Below, one piece after another: positions 14,680 to 21,640 of a stretch of 25,276 bases of DNA (positions are counted from its first letter, which is position 1; the number at the start of each line of letters is the position of its first letter). The stretch covers positions 1 through 25,276 of the forward strand of contig CAZWUI010000020.1 of NCBI GenBank assembly GCA_964637515.1, given 5' to 3'. Origin of the DNA: RGIG4097 sp964637515 (GTDB taxonomy: Bacteria > Bacillota > Clostridia > Christensenellales > CAG-917). Both the position numbers and the translations under genes were made by a program. The notes beneath the pieces are model-generated. The model was not told where the DNA came from, searched no databases, and was given only the letters and a program-made list of their open reading frames with translations.

Positions 14680-14709
14680 AAAAATCCCACTCAAACGAGT
14701 GGGATTTTT
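14680..14709. terminator. Bidirectional terminator between the hydrolase and the AcnX operon
   Basis: AAAAATCCCACTC (14680-14692) and GAGTGGGATTTTT (14697-14709) form a perfect 13-bp stem with a 4-base loop. It ends the hydrolase message on plus and the five-gene operon on minus. Confidence 0.92.
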
Positions 14710-14725
14710 GATTTTGTCAAGAAAA

Positions 14726-15166
14726 TTACTTGATGATGACGGTGCCGTCTTCGTGGATTTCCACGGTGTCGCCGGTCTCCACTGCATCAAGGAAATCGTC
14801 GCCGAGTTGGTCGATTGCGATGATGTCGCTGTTTTCCCAAACCTTTGCAAGCACGATTCCGCTCGCCGCAAGGGAGTCAATGTGCTTGGAGAACAAATAT
14901 GCAGAAGGATTGGTCTTCATACTGCAAATGGTTTGAATGACGAGTCCGCCCGTCGTGGAGCCGATAGTCGTGGGCAAGCAGAGTGCTTTGCCGGTGATGT
15001 TTTTGCCGAACAAATCTTTGTTGTTTTGGTCGGAAACGATGACTTCGGGTTTGTTTGCCATGGCGCTCTTTTGATAGGATGCGAGAGTGTTCATACCTTC
15101 GTGAGATACGACCGCTTCGCCCGTCCATTTACCGCCTGCTATAACTCTTCCTTTGAAAGTTTTCAT
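14726..15166 (-). CDS. Aconitase X swivel (small) subunit, DUF126
   Basis: A 146-residue protein matching the small, swivelling domain of aconitase X (AcnX, DUF126). The N-terminal FKGRVIAGGKWTGEAVVS, the central ITGKALCLPTTIGSTTGG and the later ASGIVLAKVWENSDI follow the family outline, with Gly69-Ser70 at the position of the conserved GS loop that closes the active site. Known AcnX enzymes are dehydratases acting on cis-3-hydroxy-L-proline (bacteria) or mevalonate 5-phosphate (archaea). The stop codon of the large subunit overlaps this start by one base (TAATG), and a strong AAGGAGGAG lies inside the large-subunit end. The two are therefore made together as a complex. Last gene of the operon. 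Confidence 0.9.
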   Translation of the reverse strand: MKTFKGRVIAGGKWTGEAVVSHEGMNTLASYQKSAMANKPEVIVSDQNNKDLFGKNITGKALCLPTTIGSTTGGLVIQTICSMKTNPSAYLFSKHIDSLAASGIVLAKVWENSDIIAIDQLGDDFLDAVETGDTVEIHEDGTVIIK

Positions 15167-16461
15167 TACTTCTCCTCCTTTCCTACTACGAGGTTAAGCA
15201 TCTTGTCGGTCTTGAAGTATTTTGCAATCGAGTACGTGCGGAGTTTGTTGGAATTGGTTGCGATTGCTTTTCCGTGCGTCAAGGGGTTGTTGGTGTACAT
15301 CAAGGGGCAAATGCTCGTGAGTTTTGCGCCGGTTGCGATGAGAGCTTTATACTTCTCCGTCTTTTTGAACTTATCCGCAACGTCGGGGCTGGTGCAAAGA
15401 ATGGTGCGAAGTGCGACTTTCTTTCTGCCCGTCTCTTTGAGACCTGCGACGATATTGTCGGTCCATTGGCAAAGTTGCGTATAGGTGAGGTGAGGACAAC
15501 CGATGAATGCAAGTGCGGGTTTTGCATCAGGGTTCTTCCACATAACGGGATAAGACTTGTAGACTCTTTCGAGTTCCGCGTCGTCGATTTCGTAAACTTT
15601 TGCGCCTTCTGCGATGAGTTTGTCACCGAGTTCGACTGCTTCGGGAGTGAGTCCGTCGATATGGTAGAGACCGACTGCGCCGTTGGATGCGGTCGCCGCG
15701 CCGAAATCTTTGAGATAACCGATGGTTTCTTCGTTGAGTTCGTTGCCGATCCACTTGTCAAGGCCGTAGACGTAAGGAACGTCTTCGACGACTTTCATAC
15801 CGATTGCACTGCCGAGGACTTGTGCTTCGGGTTTATTTTTGCAGTTGACTTTGACGATCCAAGTCGCTTTTCTGCCCTCGTCGGTCAAAAGACCAAATTC
15901 GGGAACGTAGCCGATGATCGAACCGAATACGTCGAGCATACCGCTATTACGGTTGCAACGCGCGCCGAGTACGGAGTTTGCAAACACGACTGCACTGGAT
16001 TCCGCCCAACTGAGTACATCGCCTTTTTTCGGCACGTTGCCGACTTCGGGAAGATAGCAGGTGCAAGTGAAAGCATTTTTGTTTGCAAGACCGACTTTGG
16101 TCATTTGCTCTTCGTAATGTGCTTGTTGGGAGTACATTATCTTGCTGAAAACGAGCTTTTCGATGGGATTTGCCTTGACGTTTGCATAGTCGATAGGTCT
16201 GGGATCGACGGTGAATTTGTCAGGGACGACGAGTCCTTCTCTGATGAGTTCGTCCATAGTGCGGTAAAGGGGTTTCAAAAGACCGATACCAAAACTCGTA
16301 ACGAGGTGACCTTTTCCGTGGGTGACGGGGACCATACGTTTTGCGCCGAAAATTTCGCCGAACATGACGAGAGTTTCCATAATTTTGGCTTTGGTTGCGC
16401 CCTCTTTGCCGTCGAGAATCGCTTGTTGCTCTTCGGTGAGTTGCATATTATATTTTGCCAT
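15166..16461 (-). CDS. Aconitase X catalytic (large) subunit, DUF521
   Basis: I place the start at ATG 16461 (431 residues), 6 bases after AAAGGAG. The longer frame begins with TTG inside a GC-rich hairpin. The sequence follows AcnX large subunits: MQLTEEQQAILDGKEG, VTHGKGHLVTSFG, a central ANSVLGARCNR, FIGCPHLT and ICPLMYT. Candidate Fe-S ligands are Cys169, Cys322 and Cys385; Cys133, Cys135 and Cys356 are also present. AcnX enzymes eliminate water from a hydroxy acid with a cluster as Lewis acid. The neighbours are two enoate-reductase-like flavoenzymes, not the proline or mevalonate pathway genes. The substrate may therefore be a different hydroxy acid (inference). Confidence 0.92.
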   Translation of the reverse strand: MAKYNMQLTEEQQAILDGKEGATKAKIMETLVMFGEIFGAKRMVPVTHGKGHLVTSFGIGLLKPLYRTMDELIREGLVVPDKFTVDPRPIDYANVKANPIEKLVFSKIMYSQQAHYEEQMTKVGLANKNAFTCTCYLPEVGNVPKKGDVLSWAESSAVVFANSVLGARCNRNSGMLDVFGSIIGYVPEFGLLTDEGRKATWIVKVNCKNKPEAQVLGSAIGMKVVEDVPYVYGLDKWIGNELNEETIGYLKDFGAATASNGAVGLYHIDGLTPEAVELGDKLIAEGAKVYEIDDAELERVYKSYPVMWKNPDAKPALAFIGCPHLTYTQLCQWTDNIVAGLKETGRKKVALRTILCTSPDVADKFKKTEKYKALIATGAKLTSICPLMYTNNPLTHGKAIATNSNKLRTYSIAKYFKTDKMLNLVVGKEEK

Positions 16462-16474
16462 AACTTCTCCTTTG

Positions 16475-16497
16475 CGCCCGCGCAAAACGCGCGGGCG
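16475..16497. promoter_or_regulatory. GC-rich hairpin between OYE1 and AcnX genes
   Basis: CGCCCGCGC (16475-16483) and GCGCGGGCG (16489-16497) form a perfect 9-bp stem with a 5-base loop. In the message it sits only 3 bases before the AAAGGAG of acnX and has no U-tract. It could block ribosome entry or mark a processing and stability boundary rather than terminate transcription (inference). Confidence 0.7.
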
Positions 16498-16511
16498 ACA
16501 AATCTAATTTA

Positions 16512-18791
16512 TTAGATAGTGAGTGCTTTGCGGTATGCCGCGCGTACTGCTTCGAAGACTCTTGCTCCGCGGTAGCTGTCGCCGACGTTGTAAACTTCGG
16601 GTGCTGCGTGTTTTTCAAGTGCTTCGTAGAAGAGATTGTCGTTGGGTTTCACGCCCATTGCGAGAAGAACGTAGTCCGCATCGAGTTTTCTTTCGACAAA
16701 TTCTTCCTTGTAGGGTTTGAGTGCGTCGAGAGGATTGGTGATGTTTTCGGGGAGAATGGGGCTCCAAGTGACGTACGGATTGGGACGGGATTTGTGGACG
16801 TTTTCGAGCACGGTGACCGTCTTGCCTTCGATTTTTGCGAGTTTGGTGCAGTTGAGAAGTTCAACTCCGCCCTTTTCAAGATAGTGAATGATATGACCAC
16901 GGTTTGCGGTGCAGGCGTGGTTCATAATGTATTTTTGCATTTCGACGACCTTGCAATCAATACCCTTTTCATAACGGAGCATATATGCGGTTTCAGCACC
17001 GACTACGCCGCCGCCGATGATGACGACGTTCTTTGCGCCGTCGATGAGGGACGGATTGTTGAGCACGTCCACTGCGTACAACACGTTTTTATTGTTGATT
17101 CCGGGGATTGCCTTTTCGGACGGACGGACTTGTGACGCGCCGCTTGCGGTGAAGATAACGTCGTATTTGCCCGCGATTTCGTCAATGCTGACCGCTTTGC
17201 CGAGAGTGATCGAGAAGTTTTCATTCTTTTTCATTTCTTCGACGACGTGGTTGAGATAGACGAGATAGTTCTTCATATCGAACTTGATCTTCGCAACCGC
17301 CGCGGGAACGACGGAACCGCCGACGACGTTTTCTTTTTCAAACATATCGACTTTGTGACCGCGTTTCAAGAGTGCTTCCGCCGCTACGATACCCGCAGGA
17401 CCTGCGCCGATGATTGCGACTTTCTTTTCTTTGTCCGCTTTGGCAATTTCAGCAGAGAGTTCTTCTTCAAACGCCGTGCGAGGATTGACTGCGCATTGAG
17501 GATGTCCGCCTTCGACAAATTCGTTGAGGCAGCCTTCTTGGCAACCGATACAAGGACGGATGTCTGCGACCATACCTGCGTATGCTTTGTTGGGCCAATC
17601 GGGATCTGCAAGGAGAGGACGGCCGAGCATAACCATATCGCATTTGCCGTCACGGAGTGCTTTTTCTGCAAGGTCGGGATAGCCGAGTTTGCCGACTGCG
17701 ACGACGGGGACTTCCACGCCGAGATTGGATTTGATATTGTTTTCTTTGAAGTATTTCTTCGCCATTTCCGCAACTTCGAGGAAGCAACCTGCGGGCATGC
17801 TCGCGGGAGGATGCGGCAACCACCAGTTGTCGTAGCACCCGAGGTCGACGTCGAAGATATCAACGCCTGCTTTGACGAGTTCTGCCATATATTTCAAGGT
17901 TTCGTCCGCTTTTCTTTCGTTGACGAACTTCTTGAGATAGAGATTGCTATTGCGTTTCATTCTGTCGCCGTAGGTTGCGTTGAGTGCAACGGACATATCG
18001 ATACGATACATAATGGGGAAATTCGCGCCGACTCTCTTACGAATTTGCTTGACCATATCTACGCCGAAACGCATCCAATCGGAATATTTGCCAATCTTGC
18101 GATGGTTGAACGCAGTGTTGGTGCATTGTTCGAGGAGGTAGCCTTCGTGACCGTGGAGATAAACGCCGTCGATATTCGCCGCTTTTGCATCCGCCGCCGC
18201 TTGACCTGCGTTCTTGATGATTTTGCCGAGAGAATGATCACTCAAACGCGCACAAGGCACGTCGGGCATATACCAGTTGGGGTTGAAACTTGCACTTCTC
18301 GGGAGAGTGGTTTGAGTGAGCAAACATTGAGGATTGCCGACTCTGCCAAGACCGGGGGTCAATTGAATGAAGAAAGTTGCGCCGTGTGCGTGGCACATTG
18401 CGGACAAATCTCTCCAACCAACGTAGACGGTACGACTGCGGTCGATACGGGGGAAATAGGACAAATCGCCGAGTTCGATAAGGGACTTATCGATGCCGAA
18501 CGATACGGGAATAAGACCTGACGTGATGAGGCCTACTCCGCCCTTTGCGCGCTCTTCAAAGTATTTGAGCATTTTGATGTTGGGACGACCGGTCTCTTCG
18601 CACATGTCGATGTTTCCCATAGGTGCCATGACAAGACGGTTTTTAATCGTCAGTTTGCCGACCTTGATAGGTGAAAACATTGCGTTGTACGGATAGAGAT
18701 TGCTTGTCATTTCAGGCGTTTCAAAGCCTTTGTTCCACCAATCGCCGTAGCTTTCGCACAAATCGAAAATTTTCTTTTCGTTGTCACTCAT
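16512..18791 (-). CDS. OYE-family Fe-S/FMN/FAD oxidoreductase 1, divergent
   Basis: A 759-residue enzyme of the 2,4-dienoyl-CoA reductase/enoate reductase group. Residues about 38-405 are the FMN-binding old-yellow-enzyme barrel (FSPIKVGKLTIKNRLVMAPM, later LGRPLLADP). Cys414, 417, 421 and 433 (C-x2-C-x3-C-x11-C) bind a 4Fe-4S cluster. The rest is a FAD/NAD(P)H module with IGAGPAG (461-467) and a second GGGVVGAE. Such enzymes pass electrons from NAD(P)H through FAD and the cluster to FMN and reduce an activated C=C bond. An extra 37 residues precede the barrel. The active-site loop reads HGHEGYLLEQ and then departs from the usual SP..N.R.D.YGGS, so the substrate is probably unusual. Ribosome binding site AAGGAG. 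Third gene of the operon. Confidence 0.9.
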   Translation of the reverse strand: MSDNEKKIFDLCESYGDWWNKGFETPEMTSNLYPYNAMFSPIKVGKLTIKNRLVMAPMGNIDMCEETGRPNIKMLKYFEERAKGGVGLITSGLIPVSFGIDKSLIELGDLSYFPRIDRSRTVYVGWRDLSAMCHAHGATFFIQLTPGLGRVGNPQCLLTQTTLPRSASFNPNWYMPDVPCARLSDHSLGKIIKNAGQAAADAKAANIDGVYLHGHEGYLLEQCTNTAFNHRKIGKYSDWMRFGVDMVKQIRKRVGANFPIMYRIDMSVALNATYGDRMKRNSNLYLKKFVNERKADETLKYMAELVKAGVDIFDVDLGCYDNWWLPHPPASMPAGCFLEVAEMAKKYFKENNIKSNLGVEVPVVAVGKLGYPDLAEKALRDGKCDMVMLGRPLLADPDWPNKAYAGMVADIRPCIGCQEGCLNEFVEGGHPQCAVNPRTAFEEELSAEIAKADKEKKVAIIGAGPAGIVAAEALLKRGHKVDMFEKENVVGGSVVPAAVAKIKFDMKNYLVYLNHVVEEMKKNENFSITLGKAVSIDEIAGKYDVIFTASGASQVRPSEKAIPGINNKNVLYAVDVLNNPSLIDGAKNVVIIGGGVVGAETAYMLRYEKGIDCKVVEMQKYIMNHACTANRGHIIHYLEKGGVELLNCTKLAKIEGKTVTVLENVHKSRPNPYVTWSPILPENITNPLDALKPYKEEFVERKLDADYVLLAMGVKPNDNLFYEALEKHAAPEVYNVGDSYRGARVFEAVRAAYRKALTI

Positions 18792-18836
18792 TGTTGTTCT
18801 CCTTTTTCGCTTATAGCGTATATAATTTTTTTTGTT

Positions 18837-20936
18837 TTAATTCAATTTTGATGCGGTTTCGTATGCAGTACGGGTTGCGTCTGCGATTCTACCCACTTTG
18901 TCTGCGTCGCCGATGACGAACACGTTCTTTCTGCCTTCGAGTTCCTTGCCGAGAGCGACAACGGAACGAGAGCCGAGAGAAAGGACAACTTCGTCGAAGT
19001 CGAGATGTTTCTCGTCGCCGATTTCTTTGAACTTACCCTTGTTCTCTTTGACGGGGCAAACCACGATACCCTTCTCGTCTATCGAACAGAGTTTGTGAGA
19101 AAGGATAAATTGCGTACCCGCCTTTTCGAGTTTGGGCATTGCGTCGTCAACGTGTTGGAACCACACGCCTTTTGCGATGGCGTCTTGCATTTCGACGACG
19201 GTGACTTTATTGCCCTGTTCGACGAGCATTTCCGCGGTTTCAAGGCCGGTCATACCACTGCCGACGATGACGACGTTTTTACCGTTGAGAGAAACGCTAC
19301 CGTTGAGAATTTCAGTCGTGGTGACGACGTTTTTCCCGTCGCTACCCTTGATAGAGCGGGGTTTGACTGCGGTTGCGCCGGTTGCGACGATGACCGCATA
19401 CGGATTGATTTCGTCTATGAGTTGCTTGTTTGCAACAGTGTTCAAGCGGATTTCCGCACCCGCTTTTTCCGCTGCGAGTTTTGCGTCTTCCACGCACCAA
19501 CCGATTTTCTCTTTGTGAGGGGGTGCCGCCGCGAGCAGAATTTGTCCGCCGACCTTGTCCGCCTTTTCGACAACGATAGGCTTAAATCCGCGTTTGCCGA
19601 GAATTTCCGCCGCCACAAGACCTGCCATACCCGCACCGACGATAACGACTTTTCTGCCGTCGCCGTTTTTGGGGAGATTTGCGTATTCTTTTTCAATGCC
19701 GATTGCGGGGTTGACCGAGCAATGTCCGCAACCGCCGTGATATGCGTTTTCTTGCATGGACTCTATGCAGTACAAACAACAGATACAGCGTTTGATGTCT
19801 TCGGGCCTACCCTCTTGCGCCTTCTTGGCGAAGTACGGATCCGCAATATGCGGTCTGCCGAGAGAGATGAAATCTTGCACGCCTTCTTCGAGTTGTGCTT
19901 CCGCTTGTTCGGGAGTGCGGATGAGGTTTGCCGCGATGACGGGAATATCCACGACTTTTTTGACTTCCGCCGCGAGATATTTTCTCCAACCAAGTTCAAA
20001 GGAAGTGGGTTCGAGCCAATAGTTGAACGTGTCATATGCAGCGGACGAAACGTCGATTGCGTCCACGCCCATAGCGGCGATAGCTTTTGCATATTCAAGA
20101 CCGACGGTGATGTCATAGCCTTTGCCCGCTTTGCCGATTTTCTCGTAAAATTCGTCGAGAGTCAGGCGGACGATGATGGGATAATCACCGCATTCCTTTC
20201 TGATGCCTTCCACGATTTCGCGCAAGAAACGGAGACGGTTTTCAAAACTTCCGCCGTATTCATCTGTACGTTGGTTGGTGTTGGGACTCAAAAATTGTTG
20301 AATGAGATAGCCGTGAGTGCCGTGGAGTTCGATGCCGTCTACTCCCGCTTTTTTACATCTCACCGCACCGTCGATGAATTGACGAATGACTTTTTTGACT
20401 TCCGCATTCGAGAGCGCTCTGACTCTTCCGCCCGCAAAGTAGGAGGGTTCGCAAGCGGATGCGGATACTGCGGATAACGCTATTTTATATTTTGCAAGCG
20501 TAGGTGCGATTTTGGGAGCGATCGAAAACAACGCTTTGGGGAATTTCTTGCAAACTCTCGTGCAAGCGATACAAAGAGGGACCGTTCCGATTGCAAGGCC
20601 TACGTTTTGTCTGCCGGGGTGATGGAGTTGCACGAACAATTTTGCACCGTGTTTGTGAATGCGGTTTGCAAATTCGCGCATAGGTTCGATATGATAATCG
20701 TGGCTCATCGCAAGTTGTGCGAATGCCGCCGCGCCGTGAACGTCGTTGATACGGGTGATTTCGGTGATGATAAGACCGGTACCGCCCTTCGCGCGCTCTT
20801 CGTAATAATCCATAAGTGCTTCGGTGGGTTTTCCGTCAAACTGACCGAGCCCGATAAGCATAGGCGACATAACAAGACGGTTTTTGATTTGGCAAGTGCC
20901 TATATTCATAGGCGAGAACAGCATTTTGTAGTCCAT
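18837..20936 (-). CDS. OYE-family Fe-S/FMN/FAD oxidoreductase 2
   Basis: A 699-residue enzyme of the same family as its downstream neighbour but closer to the standard form. The barrel starts LFSPMNIGTCQIKNRLVMSP. The active-site strand reads LHGTHGYLIQQFLSPNTNQR and continues with DEYGGSFENR. The cluster region has Cys384, 386, 387, 390, 403 and 406; the spacing C-x2-C-x2-C is one residue shorter than the common pattern. The FAD site is VGAGMAG and the NAD(P)H site GSGMTGLE. An uncommon insertion (about 117-165) holds CIACTRVC with the spacing C-x2-C-x3-C. Relatives include BaiCD-like, 2,4-dienoyl-CoA and other enoate reductases; the substrate is open. The stop lies 45 bp before the next gene. 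Weak ribosome binding site AAGGA. Confidence 0.9.
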   Translation of the reverse strand: MDYKMLFSPMNIGTCQIKNRLVMSPMLIGLGQFDGKPTEALMDYYEERAKGGTGLIITEITRINDVHGAAAFAQLAMSHDYHIEPMREFANRIHKHGAKLFVQLHHPGRQNVGLAIGTVPLCIACTRVCKKFPKALFSIAPKIAPTLAKYKIALSAVSASACEPSYFAGGRVRALSNAEVKKVIRQFIDGAVRCKKAGVDGIELHGTHGYLIQQFLSPNTNQRTDEYGGSFENRLRFLREIVEGIRKECGDYPIIVRLTLDEFYEKIGKAGKGYDITVGLEYAKAIAAMGVDAIDVSSAAYDTFNYWLEPTSFELGWRKYLAAEVKKVVDIPVIAANLIRTPEQAEAQLEEGVQDFISLGRPHIADPYFAKKAQEGRPEDIKRCICCLYCIESMQENAYHGGCGHCSVNPAIGIEKEYANLPKNGDGRKVVIVGAGMAGLVAAEILGKRGFKPIVVEKADKVGGQILLAAAPPHKEKIGWCVEDAKLAAEKAGAEIRLNTVANKQLIDEINPYAVIVATGATAVKPRSIKGSDGKNVVTTTEILNGSVSLNGKNVVIVGSGMTGLETAEMLVEQGNKVTVVEMQDAIAKGVWFQHVDDAMPKLEKAGTQFILSHKLCSIDEKGIVVCPVKENKGKFKEIGDEKHLDFDEVVLSLGSRSVVALGKELEGRKNVFVIGDADKVGRIADATRTAYETASKLN

Positions 20937-20955
20937 AATTTTTTCCTTGTCGTGA

Positions 20956-21477
20956 TTATTTTACTTTTTTCATATTGCCGGTGAGGAGTCCGAGAGCGGT
21001 TTCAAAGGGCATGTCACCTTTCTTGATACCGCCGGGGAGAGTCGCTTCTATGAGTTCAAAGGCGGCGGAATGCTCGTCCTTGCCGACGTAGGCGTAATCG
21101 ATACGCATACCCTTTGACATAAAAGACGCTTTCATAAGCACGACGAGTCCTTCTTTTTTTGCATCGTCGATTGCTTTGTCCAAATTTTTTACGTAATACT
21201 GAACGTGATGGATTCCTTCTCCGAAATTTTTGAGATAATCGGTGTAAACGTTTTCATCCCCTCTCGACTGCACGAGTTCGATTTTGGTATGCCCTTTTCC
21301 GCCCATCCAAATGGTGACGTCGCAGTTGCGCTTTTCTCCCTTATATTCGAGAGTCAGGTCGCTTGTGCGACGAAGTTCATACCAATGTTTGATGCCAAGG
21401 AGTTGCGTATAATGTTCCGAAGCCTTGTCAATATCGTTGACGACTATGCAAGCGTGTGCGATTTTGCCGAGTTTCAT
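20956..21477 (-). CDS. VOC-superfamily (glyoxalase/methylmalonyl-CoA epimerase-like) enzyme
   Basis: A 173-residue protein with two beta-alpha-beta-beta-beta units of the vicinal oxygen chelate fold. It begins IAHACIVVNDIDKASEHYTQ, like methylmalonyl-CoA epimerases. Probable metal ligands are His8, Glu67 (KIELVQ), His91 (IHHVQYYV) and Glu141 (FELIE), all at the expected positions of the fold. The sequence between differs from true methylmalonyl-CoA epimerase, so epimerisation or isomerisation of another hydroxy or oxo acid is equally possible. Ribosome binding site GGTGG is 6-7 bases before the ATG. It is the first gene of the operon, 19 bp before OYE2, and lies behind the operon promoter and palindrome. 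Confidence 0.87.
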   Translation of the reverse strand: MKLGKIAHACIVVNDIDKASEHYTQLLGIKHWYELRRTSDLTLEYKGEKRNCDVTIWMGGKGHTKIELVQSRGDENVYTDYLKNFGEGIHHVQYYVKNLDKAIDDAKKEGLVVLMKASFMSKGMRIDYAYVGKDEHSAAFELIEATLPGGIKKGDMPFETALGLLTGNMKKVK

Positions 21478-21504
21478 ATTTTTCCACCGCTATAACTTAT
21501 TATT

Positions 21505-21521
21505 TAAGTATAGTATACTTA
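21505..21521. promoter_or_regulatory. Perfect 17-bp palindrome, candidate operator
   Basis: TAAGTATA-G-TATACTTA is a perfect inverted repeat. On the minus strand it begins about 3 bases after the predicted transcript start of the VOC-OYE-AcnX operon, a place where a bound repressor would block transcription. No regulator gene lies in the window next to it. Confidence 0.6.
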
Positions 21522-21530
21522 TGCTTAACA

Positions 21531-21560
21531 ATTTTATCATATACGCGCATATGCCGTCAA
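21531..21560 (-). promoter_or_regulatory. Promoter of the VOC-OYE-OYE-AcnX operon
   Basis: On the minus strand TTGACG (21555-21560), 18 bp, TAAAAT (21531-21536) with an upstream TGA (extended -10). The start would be near 21524, giving a leader of about 47 bases. A TATACT inside the palindrome is a possible alternative -10. Confidence 0.65.
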
Positions 21561-21583
21561 GTCTAATTTTACACAATCTTTAC

Positions 21584-21612
21584 TTGCGTAACTTCCGCGA
21601 TGGTGTTATAAT
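21584..21612 (+). promoter_or_regulatory. Promoter of trkA-trkH
   Basis: TTGCGT (21584-21589), 17 bp, perfect TATAAT (21607-21612). The leader of about 22 bases carries GAGGTG right before the ATG. It diverges from the operon promoter with 23 bp between the two -35 boxes. Confidence 0.75.
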
Positions 21613-21640
21613 GTGGAAAATTCAATCTCATTGAGGTGCT

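Noticed and set aside
15274..20477. Long plus-strand open frames (413, 424 and 490 codons) antisense to the AcnX and OYE genes
   Set aside because: They mirror coding frames with clear family motifs. Low use of codons whose complement is a stop keeps the opposite strand open.
16512..20936. Assignment of the two OYE genes as bile-acid baiCD/baiH
   Set aside because: Only the general family fits. None of the other bai genes is present, OYE1 is divergent, and AcnX is not part of that pathway.
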